From: Anseranas semipalmata
Taxonomy: Eukaryota > Chordata > Aves > Anseriformes > Anseranatidae
Reading direction: 5' to 3'
NCBI GenBank assembly: GCA_013399115.1
Contig: VXAA01002963.1
Location: 1,308,868 to 1,372,867, forward strand
DNA length: 64,000 nt
The notes below the pieces were generated by a model. The model was not told the DNA's origin. It did not search any database and saw only the letters and a program-made list of their open reading frames with translations. Below, in pieces: positions 49,989 to 60,734 of the stretch. Position 1 is the stretch's first letter, and every line of letters starts with the position of its first letter. Made by a program: the position numbers and the translations under genes.

Positions 49989-50138
49989 TCATTCATATTC
50001 TCTGTGTTTGCTTTCCTGTTTTTGTTTTCCAGTCTGTCTATTGGCCATGGCCTTAAGGCCATCTTGTTTCTTTTCTTTGTTGGATGTTGCTTCACCTTTG
50101 GGTTTTGTTACAGAATCCTTTTCTGATTTCTTTTTCTG
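49989..50138 (-). other. Candidate Lys-rich terminal exon or pseudogene fragment
   Basis: On the minus strand an acceptor-like TTGTTTTCAG ends at 50136. It is followed by a 48-codon frame rich in Lys, Glu and Gln (begins Lys-Lys-Lys-Ser-Glu-Lys-Asp-Ser) and a TGA at 49989-49991. The upstream in-frame stop lies just before the acceptor, so the frame would need splicing. The polypyrimidine tract is short and no upstream exon was found. It could be a 3' exon, a processed pseudogene piece or chance. Confidence 0.15.
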
Positions 50139-52509
50139 AAAACAATTTATTCAAAGAATATCATTATGAAGTCTACTTTTGTTGAACGTCCTCCTGTTTC
50201 AGATGGTGATTACATTGCTTTAAGAATGAAGCCAATGATCAAAGTAAAAGTAGATTTCGGCTGTGTAGAAGTTTCCCTCTAAAGTTTGATTTTACAAGGA
50301 ATTCACAGTATGATAACAGAGCTGACCCCAAACTGCAAAGGATATTGAACAAACAGAAACTTAGGGCACATAATAATGCCTGTAGCTTGCTCCTATGTGG
50401 CTGTTAGCAACCAGTGCTCATCAGTACAAAGCTCTCTCTGCTTAGGCAGATCTTTTGGCAGCATGGTTCCCTGGGCTGTTCAGGGTGGCTGCCTTGTGCA
50501 GCGTGGCTGGCTGAGCCATTTGGAGGTGTTTGGAAGAAGTGCAACAGGAAAGAGCATACACACTAGCACTGAGTGAATTATAGCTTTTAAAATCAAACAA
50601 AAGAAGGGCTTGACACTTGCCCAAACCCATGGATGGATGCATTTCTGTCCCATCTACATGCAGAATTTTCTCTGTTCTTGGGAATAGGCAATACAGTCAT
50701 TTTTTGTTTTCAAAACCAACTAAACAACCAGTCTGAGGCAGTCTGGAATTGGTCAGTTAAATACTTAGCACTTCATAAAATAGCAAGCAACTAAGGCAGG
50801 CTTTTGCAATGGGAAATGTCTGATAAGGTAGAAAGAAGCACTCTCCTCCTGGGACTGGTAGCTGAAGGAGGCTCTTTTAACTAATACATCTGGTATCAGT
50901 ACCCTGATGAGCTCCCCACATGGGAGGGAAGCTGGTGGCCTCATCTGACTTCAATTGCCTAAAATGTCGATGTCTTAAGTTACTTAGGCTTCCTCTACGG
51001 ACACCAGTGAGAAGCAGGCATTCCATGCCATGTTAAGTGTTTGAGAGATGGGATGAATGGCACTCAGATATGTAGCTGTCTTTCTCTGATAACTCTGTGG
51101 GGAGCAGGTATAATGACTGATTGTCCAGCTTAGACTAGACAATTAGCTTCTAGCCAACTATAATGTTGTGCAAATAATCTCATACAGAATGGTTACAGTC
51201 TGAACAACTTTCTAGCAGAGGATAAACTCATGAGATGGACCGTTGATATATTCAAAGCTGAATTTACTTTCTTTACATCTGTATTCTACTTACACTATGT
51301 AAAAAGAAATGTAAAGGAATTGCCTTTTTTTTTTTTTTTTTGGTAAGGAATAAGTTCGTCTCTGATCACAGACAAAAAACAAACTAGACTGCATTTTTTT
51401 TTCTGATTGAATGGTTCTCTCTTTGCAAACTCACATCTCTAGCAAAGTCACACAGCAGCACTCTGTCTTCATAAGACTACATATTTGCTTCAGTGTTAGA
51501 AAAAAAACTAAGTAAATTATACCTGTACCCCCATTATTTGGGGACACCTGAAATGATATAATACACATTCTTACTTGTTTCCAGTAAGTAAAAAAGTAAT
51601 GGATATTCATGAAGTTGCTCTATGTGCAATTTGCAGCTGACACAAAGCTTACCTGTATGGTGTACTGATTATTACCAGAATAATGTTAAAGAACAGAACA
51701 TCATAGTATTTACTTTATGTTCGATACTGCTATGCATAGTATGTTACTGACTATGGGTACAAATCAACATGACACTTACGATGAGTTGTGAGGAAAATGG
51801 GGGAGAAAATCATGTCTATTTCTGCAAAAATAACAACAACAAAAAAATAGCTTCTATTGTCGTGAAAAGAGCAGAACTGCAAATGACTTTTATGCTTTAT
51901 CTCCATGAGAAAGAACAACCATTGTCCAAGGAATTGGCATATAGGGAAATAAGCCTGCCCTGAGGTTCATGTTACTCCACAGAGGCAGCTTCAAGGTTGC
52001 CAGCTAAAGTATTTGACAACTCTGCCAGTGAGTCAGATCCTGCTGCTAGAGAAATATCTTTCAAAGCCCAGCATCTGGGTCCTTTATTGCAATCCAAGAA
52101 GAATGGGAATTATGTTTTAGTTTGACTGTAGCTGGCACAGGCTTAGACAGAGCTGTCAGAGTTACCATTGCCTTTATCTCTTTTCAGATAGCTTGTTTCC
52201 TCTCAGTTGCTTATTTAAGTAGATCTGGGATGTTCTATTTCACTGTTTTGTTTTGGTTTATTTCCCTCCCCACCCTGCCAATATTGCTCTCTATTTTATT
52301 CTGAATGTCACAGGTTGAAAGAGGTGGGTTCTGCTCTACAGTGAGTTAGATGCAGACTTTCTCTTTTTCTTCACGTGTGTACGCAGGTGAGCCACCACGC
52401 AGAAAGGTTTTACATCTGAAGGCTCAAGACAGGGATAGTCACATGTTTCTATATGTCAGATGTAGCTTTTCAGTTGAAAGGGCAAATAAATCCATCTCAA
52501 GCTGTGTTA
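50139..52509. other. Non-coding unique sequence
   Basis: Poly(T) at 51325-51341. CTTAAGTTACTTAGGCTTCC near 50973 weakly resembles another sauropsid fossil motif (AAGTGACTTAGGCACCT). No gene recognised. Confidence 0.45.
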
Positions 52510-52742
52510 AAGCCAGGTCCTGAGGGAACTGGCTGATGTAGTTGTCAAGCCACTCTCCATCATATTTGAAAAGTCCTGGCAGTCAGGCGAAGTCCCCAGT
52601 GACTGGAAAAAGGGAACATCACTCCCATTTTTAAAAAGGGTAGAAAGGAAGACCAAGGGAACCACAGACTGGTAAGCCTCACCTTTGAGCCTGGGAAGAT
52701 CATGGAACAGATCCTCTTGTAGGTCTTGCAACACGTGGCTTG
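52510..52742 (+). mobile_element. CR1 LINE reverse-transcriptase fragment, frameshifted
   Basis: The frame from 52515 reads Val-Leu-Arg-Glu-Leu-Ala-Asp-Val-Val and [16 protein letters not shown], then Asp-Trp-Lys-Lys. After a one-base loss in AAAAAGGGAACATC (about 52605) it continues in another frame as Asn-Ile-Thr-Pro-Ile-Phe-Lys-Lys-Gly and [13 protein letters not shown]. These are N-terminal RT motifs of CR1 ORF2. Only about 230 bp survive, with neither the catalytic YxDD region nor a 3' tail, so both ends are broken. Confidence 0.9.
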
Positions 52743-53747
52743 CCAGATGCATTCACAGAAGTATGCCCAGCCAGCTCACATAGGTTAGGAGCTATAGCAC
52801 CTTCTCTAGCTCTCTTGTGCCTTCACTAGAGATACTGTGCTTGAGCTTGTGCAGGACACAGCCTTTTCCTAAAAGCCCCACAGGTGGGTAGTGCTTTCTT
52901 GAAAAGATGACCAGGATTCTATATTGTAGCTTGGGACAGGATGCAACATAACCCAAACTTTTGAAATCCTGTGCAGGCTCTTTTAAACTAATGGGAGATT
53001 TTTAAACTAAAGTCATGGGTTTTACAATATTCTGTTTTTGGAACTAAACAAAAATATTTGTGAGACCAAGATATTTATAAATTTGTATTTGGGGTCCTAA
53101 AAATGGATTCAGGTTTTCCATAAGAAAATAGGAAATTTGAGGAATGGTTTGGTTAGAAATGATTTTTAGTCCAAGAAACCAGAATAATTCCAAAAACATC
53201 TACAAAGTTCCAGGGGAAAAGTGGATTTTTCTCTAAATTTCTTAAGGAATTGTACAGATTTTTATATATGTGTGTACATTTGCATTTCCTTCATAAGTTC
53301 TGTTCTGCTCCATAGTCATTCACAGGAACAGATTCAGTATTCAGGACAGAGGATAGTTCATCCTCCAATAACTAGCCTAACAAGCACTGTTCCTTATCGA
53401 TCTGATTTTGGCAGTGACTGCAGGTCCCATCCATTTAGATCTCCATTTGCGTCTGTCCCAGTCTTTAGATGTGGGAATGCAGTTCATCCAGAAATATATT
53501 TAAATGGCGACAGGTCCTATTGTCAATTCTTTTTTGATAGTACAACTTGACAGAGACAAGTCTGGGAATAACTTTTTTGCTAGGTTTTAGGAATCCCATT
53601 CTGGGAGAATCTGTGGAGTTCCCAGACCATTGTTCATGTTCATCTGATACTGATTCAGTTAAACAAAGACAAATAATTGACACGATACTTTATAAGGATC
53701 CTTTCAAAACTGCTTTATATTCATTTTATGTATTTCTTCCTCTGTGC
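52743..53747. other. Non-coding unique sequence
   Basis: A 109-codon plus frame at 53221-53550 has a hydrophobic N-terminal part and Ser/Arg-rich remainder; no family recognised. Nothing else seen. Confidence 0.4.
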
Positions 53748-53850
53748 CTTTTCTTTTCTTTTCTTTTCTTTTCTTTTCTTTTCTTTTCTTTTCTTCCTTT
53801 CCTTTCCTTTCCTTTCCTTTCCTTTCCTTTCCTTTCCTTTCCTTTCCTTT
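53748..53850 (-). repeat. Composite array, (GGAAA)11 then (GAAAA)9 on the minus strand
   Basis: On plus: CTTTT x9 at 53748-53792, a CTT joint, and CCTTT x11 at 53796-53850. On the purine (minus) strand the order is GGAAA first and GAAAA second, the same polarity as the arrays at 25.5 and 37.9 kb although the genomic orientation is opposite. Confidence 0.97.
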
Positions 53851-53858
53851 TCTTCCTT

Positions 53859-53909
53859 GATGAATATCCTTGATGATATTCATCCTTAATGAATTTCCAG
53901 ATGAATATC
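53859..53909. repeat. Inverted repeat beside the array
   Basis: GATGAATATC (53859-53868) and its exact complement GATATTCATC (53875-53884) are separated by 6 bp. A further direct GATGAATATC lies at 53900-53909. The inverted pair could fold into a 10-bp stem. Confidence 0.85.
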
Positions 53910-56458
53910 ATAAGAAAACCTCTACTCATAGCCTGAGGTTTCCTGAAGTCTCTCTCTGGCAAGGAGCTTTGCCTGTTACCACACACCTGCAGGGCTAGCT
54001 TCTTGGTTTTGGATAGACAGTTGGCTTCTTCTTCTAACCCATTTTGGACTAAAGCTACTGAAATTTAGTTCAGCCTACCTGTAAATGTGGAATTCCATTC
54101 TTCACACCTGCAGATTCACTTTTCCCTCTCCCACATGCTCAGATCATGCTTTTCCTTAGACTATAGAAAGTAAAGGTCAATGTGGAGTTATGATATCACT
54201 GGGCAGGGACAGCTTCATGTAGCAAGAATTAAAACTGAGGGACATAGAATTTAGATTAAAAACCATTACAAGAAGTGAGGAAATTCCCTTTTCTTAGCAC
54301 TGAGGATAAATCTATCTAAAATAAAATTTCTAATTATGTTAATTTCTGGGACAATTTTATTATGTCAGAGAATAATTGATTTTAGTTTATACTCAAACTT
54401 ACAGGTGGTGAATATAGTGGTAAAACATTCATCCTTGCTTAAATGTAGGTAAATCTGATCTTTCCTGAACTGATATAGCCCATCTCTGAAAGACTGTCTT
54501 GCTCAAAGTGTATCAGTAGTTTCTAACGTTTCTGTTATTATTTAGCATTTAAACTCTATCATCAAAAAATATAACCAGTGTCTGAGCAAACAGTCATTTC
54601 TTAAAATATTCTAGCTATTGACTCTCTTGATTAAGTGAAGAATTGCTCTTCTGCTTTTCACATTATTGCACTCTTCATTTGACTACTTGTGGGTGGATAT
54701 TTCAAACAGAATCTTTTTGATTAGGAGAGTGTAGGTGATATATTATTTTCTCATTTCCAATAATCTCCCCATTAGAGAAAATGTGAGTCGTAAATGAGGA
54801 GTTTCTCCTTCGGGTGTCCGCTGTGCGTATACAGCAAGTTTCCCAGGAAATGCTCATTGGTATTTGTAAACTATCTGTTCTCCATCTGAGAGCTTTAAGT
54901 ACTGGATGCAGCTGCTCGTGCTTTGCCCCATTTGTAAATAGTTTTAAATATGTATGATCATTTCTGGCAGATTGCTTCACTTGCAGGATTTACGAGTTTT
55001 TTGACTTCTCTTTTATGGCATAATTCACCACACTGTTTCCTGCATCTTCTTTTCCAAATAAACAGAAAAGGAGCACATTCTGAGAGCCAGGATTTTAGGA
55101 CAAACAGTCAGAAAATATAAAATCATGGATCGTCAGTAATTCTCATGTTTAGATTGCTAATCACTTACCCCCTAGGAGTACTTTTTCCTCCCCTTCTTAT
55201 TCAATATGCCATATGTCAGCAATTACCAGTGAGTAAAATTACAGCTCAACACAGTTTTGCTCATACAGTTAGTGGAGAAGGCAAGAACCAAACTTAATCC
55301 AGCAACTATTTGTAAGTGCAATGCAAAGGGCATATGGAAATTAGTTAGAAAATTATGGATGGTGAAATGTCAATGTTATAAATTATTTTAGTTTCAGTGT
55401 TCTGGGAGGCAAGGAGGAGCTTTGTAAATAAGGAAGTTTTCTAAAATTTCATGTATTTTGACTAAAACCTGTAAGTCCTTTTACTCCAAGACCCAAAAAG
55501 CTGCCTGGAATTGAGAGCCCATACCGCCAATAACATCTGTGTGAGGTCATACAGATGACCAGGAAGACTTGATGCATTTTGACCTGCATAATAACATGTT
55601 CTAGGCATGATACATTGACTGTGACATACATAAGAGAGGCATGGGATAGCTGGGGTTATATATGCTTGTTTCTAAAATAAAGGATACGTACAGATTACTG
55701 TTGCCACAGGGGAGCAACTCCGACCGCATGAGGACTCAGCCGGGCTGCATCTGAGGAGTGAGCCCCTCCTCACTCCAATTCAGGATTTCCTGGTTGTTTC
55801 TCAAAATTCTCTGCAGATTTTTCAAATGTGTCTGTGTGCATACACACATAAAATCATTTCTCTTGGACTGTTCAAAAGCAGAGATGAAGTATCACAGCAG
55901 AAATAATACTAGAAGGATTGTGATAGGCATTGTGATAGTGATAGGCATTAGAGATCTCAGCAGAAACTTAATATCTTGTATAGTTATGTAGTTTTATGGA
56001 AAGCACAAAAGTAAAAGAATGTTAGAAGTAATTATTATTCTCCCTATTCTAAATTCTCAAAGCCTAATTTTTACCTAATTCATATTTATTACCAAAATCA
56101 TCAAATCAAAATATGACTCGTGACCACTGCAGACTAGATTTTGATTTTGATGTCTCTTAAAACTTCTCTTCATACTGAGACTTTCCCCTATTGTTTGAGA
56201 TATATAATTGAAATTCATAAGAAAAAATCTGACAAGCCAAGACATACTGTAAATGCATTTAAAACTTATCAATGTCTGGCACATCTATAATCTTTTACAG
56301 AAGATTGTATTTCACTTTTCTAGTTATTTTACTTTCAGAAACCAGAACCAACTTTATATTTTCTAATACGAATTTGTTTCCAGGTCTTCAGCTTGGCTTC
56401 TCAGATTGCTAACTATCACATAGACAGAATTATGTCCATCATGTGTTATTTCTTCTTC
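53910..56458. other. Non-coding unique sequence
   Basis: A small GTGATAGGCATT tandem repeat lies at about 55918-55950. A 92-codon minus frame (54702-54980) is unremarkable. No gene recognised. Confidence 0.45.
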
Positions 56459-56651
56459 TTTTTTTTTTTTTTTTTTTTTTCTGTTTCTCTTTAAATCACT
56501 TAAAATCTTAAAGGAGAGATTTCAAATATCTCATCCGTTGTAGTTTGAATTATATCTAACCTTGAATTTCTATCTCCCAAATTTTCAGTAAGTATGAATT
56601 CTATACCTGAATTCATATTAAAAAAAAAAAAAAAAGAAAAAAGAAAGAAAT
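56459..56651. repeat. Poly(T) and poly(A) tracts in inverted arrangement
   Basis: T22 at 56459-56480 and A16 at 56620-56635, the latter followed by A-rich sequence to 56651, with about 140 bp between. They could pair as a stem. No retroelement body was recognised between them. Confidence 0.8.
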
Positions 56652-59600
56652 CAAGAAACCAAATTAGAAAAAAAAAGTTTTGTATTGTTGTGCATGATTA
56701 AGAAGCTTTCCACTGATAATTTTTCAAATATGATGAGATATAATATTCTGGTTAGAGTAGTATTTGCAGGACTTTTCTCTGACACAACTGGAACTCCGGC
56801 AGATATATGTTGTTGTTAAAATCTAGGTTTGCAACCCAGTTGTGATAAGAACTAGTGTCTTAACTTGCTGAACATTGAATGTTCGTTTGAACATTTGCTG
56901 ACATAAGATTCATATTGATTCAAAAAATTCATGTGGATGAGACTCAGATTGCAGACAAGATCGGATGGCTGAAGAATTTCATATCACCTTAAACTACTTT
57001 GTTATTTTTCACATCAAGGAAGAGTTTCTAAGAGGCTGGTGTCAGGATATTTTCATCTTCTGATGGAGTTGTTGTGCCCATGTATGCCCATCCTCCGTGT
57101 CTCAGATTGACAGCATCCTGACTGTATTATAGTTGGCCATCTTCATGGAGCTTTTTTTCAGTCAGGGGGATGAGCTTTTGTATCATTGAGGTTATAACAT
57201 TATTAATTTACAGATTTTTTTTTCATAAAATTGGAAATATTACACTTACCAAAATGGTCATATTACCTATACACTTAAAGGAACAAAATAGAAACAAAGA
57301 TTGTGGTAAAACATGTTGAAAGTTTTTGGAATATATTGTTTTCACAAGCAGACATTCGATCTACATTTTGACTGCAAGACACTGTGTGTCCAGGTCCTGT
57401 CAGGTTTTCACAGAATAACTCAGGTTATTGACAGAACATGTATAACATACTTCTATATGGAGTGATATCCCATGTACAGTATGTCCTCTGATAGTGTCTA
57501 GGAGTTCCTCTTATGGCAAAGATCAATGTCCATTAATTGCTGCACTAGCCAACAGCCAAAAGCCAAGAGTCTTTCTTGAAGTCATCCCCTTCTGGTGTAA
57601 GGCACTGGGTGGATGTGAACAGCAGCTGGGAGGTGCGAGGGACAGGTAATACAGAAAGGATAGCAGGCAGCAGTATGTGTGTGTCAGACATCTAACTGTT
57701 GCCAAGTTTGTTTCTTGTAAGCAGCACTGCAAAGGACAGTTTCAAGCAATGATTTGAAAGATAGCAACAACATCATTTTGTGGATGCCTGTGGGGAGCTC
57801 AAAGGTGTTTGCCTAAAAACTTTGTAAGTGTAGGATGGAGCTGGCTGATCAGCAACGTGGGCTTAACACAGCAATGGTTGGGGGATGGAGCTGAGGAGTA
57901 GGAGTAAGATAAAGCTAAGTAAAGGCAAATTTTTAATGCAGAACAAGTAGAAGGGAGGTCATTAGAGGAAGGCTGCAAGATGGGGACTGTAACTAAAATA
58001 GTGGGTTAGAAAGAGCTCTTTTGCTACATTCTAATATATTATTTTATAACTGTATTTCAGGTACAGATATTTTAGAAGAGTTAAAATTTAGAAAAAGTTT
58101 TGGTGTAAAGTTGTAGGGAGAGGGCCAAGAGAAGAAAATGGCAAGGTTATCTGTCAATGGCAAGATGAAAGTGCTGTCAAAAGTGATCAAGAAAGAAGGC
58201 CAGAACGCCAGTGGAGAGAAAGTTAAATGTTCAGATTGCTTGTAAGCAGGCAGCTGGATGTCCAAGAGATTTTTTGGAGTGATAGCTCATGTAGACAGAA
58301 GGGGTCAGATCTGAAGCAAAGAAATAGGCCTATAATATACCCTTCTTCCCCCTCCACTCCACAGAACTGTATGGTGGAAAGGGCTGCCTTGGGAATAACA
58401 CATTAAGGAAATTACTAGAGGAGCAGAAGGAGCACAAGAATTACAGCTGGAAGAAACTGTGAGGGGACCAAATACTTTGGAGAAGTTTATAGTAATCACA
58501 ACCTACAGTCAGAAAGAAGGAAGGAAATAAAAATAGGACAAATGAACATTAATAACTTACTTTTCTACCCAAATCCAGTATTAGATTCTTAAAAATAAAA
58601 AATAAAATAGCAAATAATCCAGATTGGAGATATTTTCGTTATGGAATATCCATTCCCAAAGCGTCACATAAAGTAACAGAGAGGCATGGACAAATGCTAC
58701 TAGACAGCTTAGAATCAGTAAGAGTGAAATAGTAGAGGAAAGAAAACTATTAGAGGTGATGGAAATCACAGATTTCAGTCTGCACCACAGAAGGAAAATG
58801 GAACCAGCACAGAAATGCAATGGAAGTAGAAGTAGTGAATGTGAAATGAATGAATAGCAAGTAGACATGATTTGAGAAAACAAATTAAAGCATCCAGAAA
58901 TAGATTAATAAAGTAGTACTTGTTTAGAAATGAATCAAGTGAGATGCACAGTTAGACCCAAAAGTGTGAAACATCCATTTCCCCTTACCTCTTTTCCCTT
59001 TCTCTTGAAATTCCACTTTCTGCCCAACCTTAATGTGATTCAGTGAAAACACTGTCCCTACATCATATAATCTGAGACTGGAAGAACTAGAGTGGTGAGC
59101 GACTGATGGAGTATTTGAAGACAGCTGAATAACAGTCCTACAGAAGAAGTTTCAATTGGAGTTATAACTTTATGCATCAGACAAATTTAAGGTAAAAAGC
59201 TGCATTAATATGAGAACTGCCAACAGTAATTTGATTCCTTCTTTCTGCCAATTAAGAACAAATACAAAAACATTCTAAAATACAAAATGAGCCCTTTGCT
59301 GGTGAGAGAATTGCAATTACATCTCATCAAGACACTTTAACAGAAAATCTTTCCTCCATTTCTCTCTCCGTTTGAGACTGAAGACTGGGATATGTCTTTT
59401 CATATTGGTATTTTTGATGCAGATCATTTGTCTCCTTAGACTCTTTGCACACCACCTGTTTAGGCTAACAAAAAAAAAAAAAAAAAAAAGATTTTGAGGA
59501 TGATTAGTATTCTGTTGTGCTTGCTTTTAAAACAGGGAAGTTGAAAATTTTAACTGACAAGGTATTTGATCATTACATATTCATAGACATCTTTCAAACT

Positions 59601-59867
59601 TCACAACTGCCATAATCAAGAAATGATCATTCAAGGCCCACCAAGGGAATTTATTTTCTATCTATAATGTTTCATATTTTTCTTTTTGTCCCACTCCTCC
59701 CCCTCACCCCCCATCTTGATGATCTCAAATAAAAATCATCAGAAAATTTCTCTTAAATTTGCTATCATCTTGTTAACCACAGGGATATGCAACAGAAGAT
59801 AAACAGAACAGTATTTTCTGTGCAAATAGCTGTAAATAGCCATTTTGCTAAATTGCCTCTTCTCAAT
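56652..59867. other. Non-coding sequence, purine-rich in part
   Basis: 57.8-58.9 kb is noticeably A+G-rich on plus, which leaves the minus strand open in hydrophobic frames (100 codons at 58581-58883). A20 run at 59470-59489. No element or gene recognised. Confidence 0.4.
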
Positions 59868-60469
59868 CTGAACTTCATGAGTTTCATGAAATTCAACAAA
59901 AGGAAATGACAAGTCCTGCACTTGGGGGACATAACCCCACAGACCAGTATAGGCTGGGGCCAACCAGCCTAAAAGCATCTCTGTGAAAGAGGTCCTAGGA
60001 GTCCTGGTGGACACCAAGTTGAACATGGACAAGGAATGTGCCTTTGCAGCAATGAAAGCCAACAGCCGCCAGGGCTGCATTAGGAAGAACATCACTGGCA
60101 GTCAAGGAAAATGATCCTTCCCCTCTGCTCCACACTGGTCAGACAGATCTGGAGTGCTGGGTCCATTTCTTGGGTTCTCAGTACCAGAAAGTTAGGGAAC
60201 ATACTGGAACAAGTCCAGCAAAGGGCTACAAAGATGCTCAAGGGACTGGAGCATCTGATATATGAGGAGAGGCTGAGAGAGCTGGGACTGTTCAGCCTTT
60301 AGAACAAAAGGCTCATGCATCTGACTAAATACTTGGTAGGGGGGAGTAAAGAAGATGGCACCAGAGTCTTCTTAGTGGTGCCCACTGGCAGCATAAGGGG
60401 CAATGGGTACAAACTGAAAAACAGGAGATTCCATTTAAATACAGTTTTTATTTTTATTTTTAATTTTTA

Positions 60470-60502
<33 letters not shown>

Positions 60503-60704
60503 ATTTTAATTGTGAGGGTGATCAAGTTGTGGCACAGGTTGCCCAGAGAGGCTATAGAGTCTCCATGCTTGGAGATATTCAAAAACTAATTCAACAAAGT
60601 CCTTGGCAACCAGTTCTAGTTGATCCTACATGAACAGGAGTTTGTACTACCCAGTCTCCAGAGATGCCTTCCAACCTCAATCCTTCTGTGATTCTGTAAT
60701 TCTG
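59868..60704 (+). mobile_element. CR1 LINE, ORF2 C-terminus and 3' end with tail
   Basis: Begins in CR1 sequence ATGAAATTCAACAAAAGG, passes through CCTGCACTTGGGGGACA, GGAGTCCTGGTGGACA and GGCTGCATTAGGAAGAA, then the 3' region AAAGGGCTACAAAGATG, GAGGAGAGGCTGAGAGA, GGCAATGGGTACAAACTGAA and CACAGGTTGCCCAGAGAGG. It ends CCTTCCAACCTC plus octamer tail TTCTGTGATTCTGTAATTCTG at 60684-60704 (in part). A 5'-truncated copy with stops and small deletions, interrupted by a T/A low-complexity block. The 63-codon plus frame at 60111-60302 is part of it. Confidence 0.93.
60445..60510. repeat. (TTTTTA)n block inside the CR1 copy
   Basis: About 66 bp of T/A-only sequence lie exactly where CR1 normally has a short stretch around AAAAACTTCTTTACTG, between ATTCCATTTAAATACAG and TGTGAGGGTGAT. 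It looks like local expansion within, or insertion into, the element. Confidence 0.85.
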
Positions 60705-60713
60705 TTTGTCTCG

Positions 60714-60734
60714 TCTTTTCTTTTCTTTTCTTTT
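60714..60734 (-). repeat. Short (GAAAA)4 array next to the CR1 tail
   Basis: CTTTT x4 on plus, ten bases beyond the CR1 octamer tail. It is the same motif as the four larger arrays, at an early size. Confidence 0.85.

Noticed and set aside
52507..52752. 81-codon minus frame
   Set aside because: Shadow of the plus-strand CR1 RT fragment, whose motifs are clear on the plus strand.
58581..58883. 100-codon hydrophobic minus frame resembling a membrane protein
   Set aside because: Antisense of a purine-rich stretch gives Leu/Ser/Phe-rich translation; hydrophobicity follows from composition.
59739..60095. 118-codon minus frame
   Set aside because: Runs antisense through the plus-strand CR1 ORF2 C-terminal region; no independent motif.
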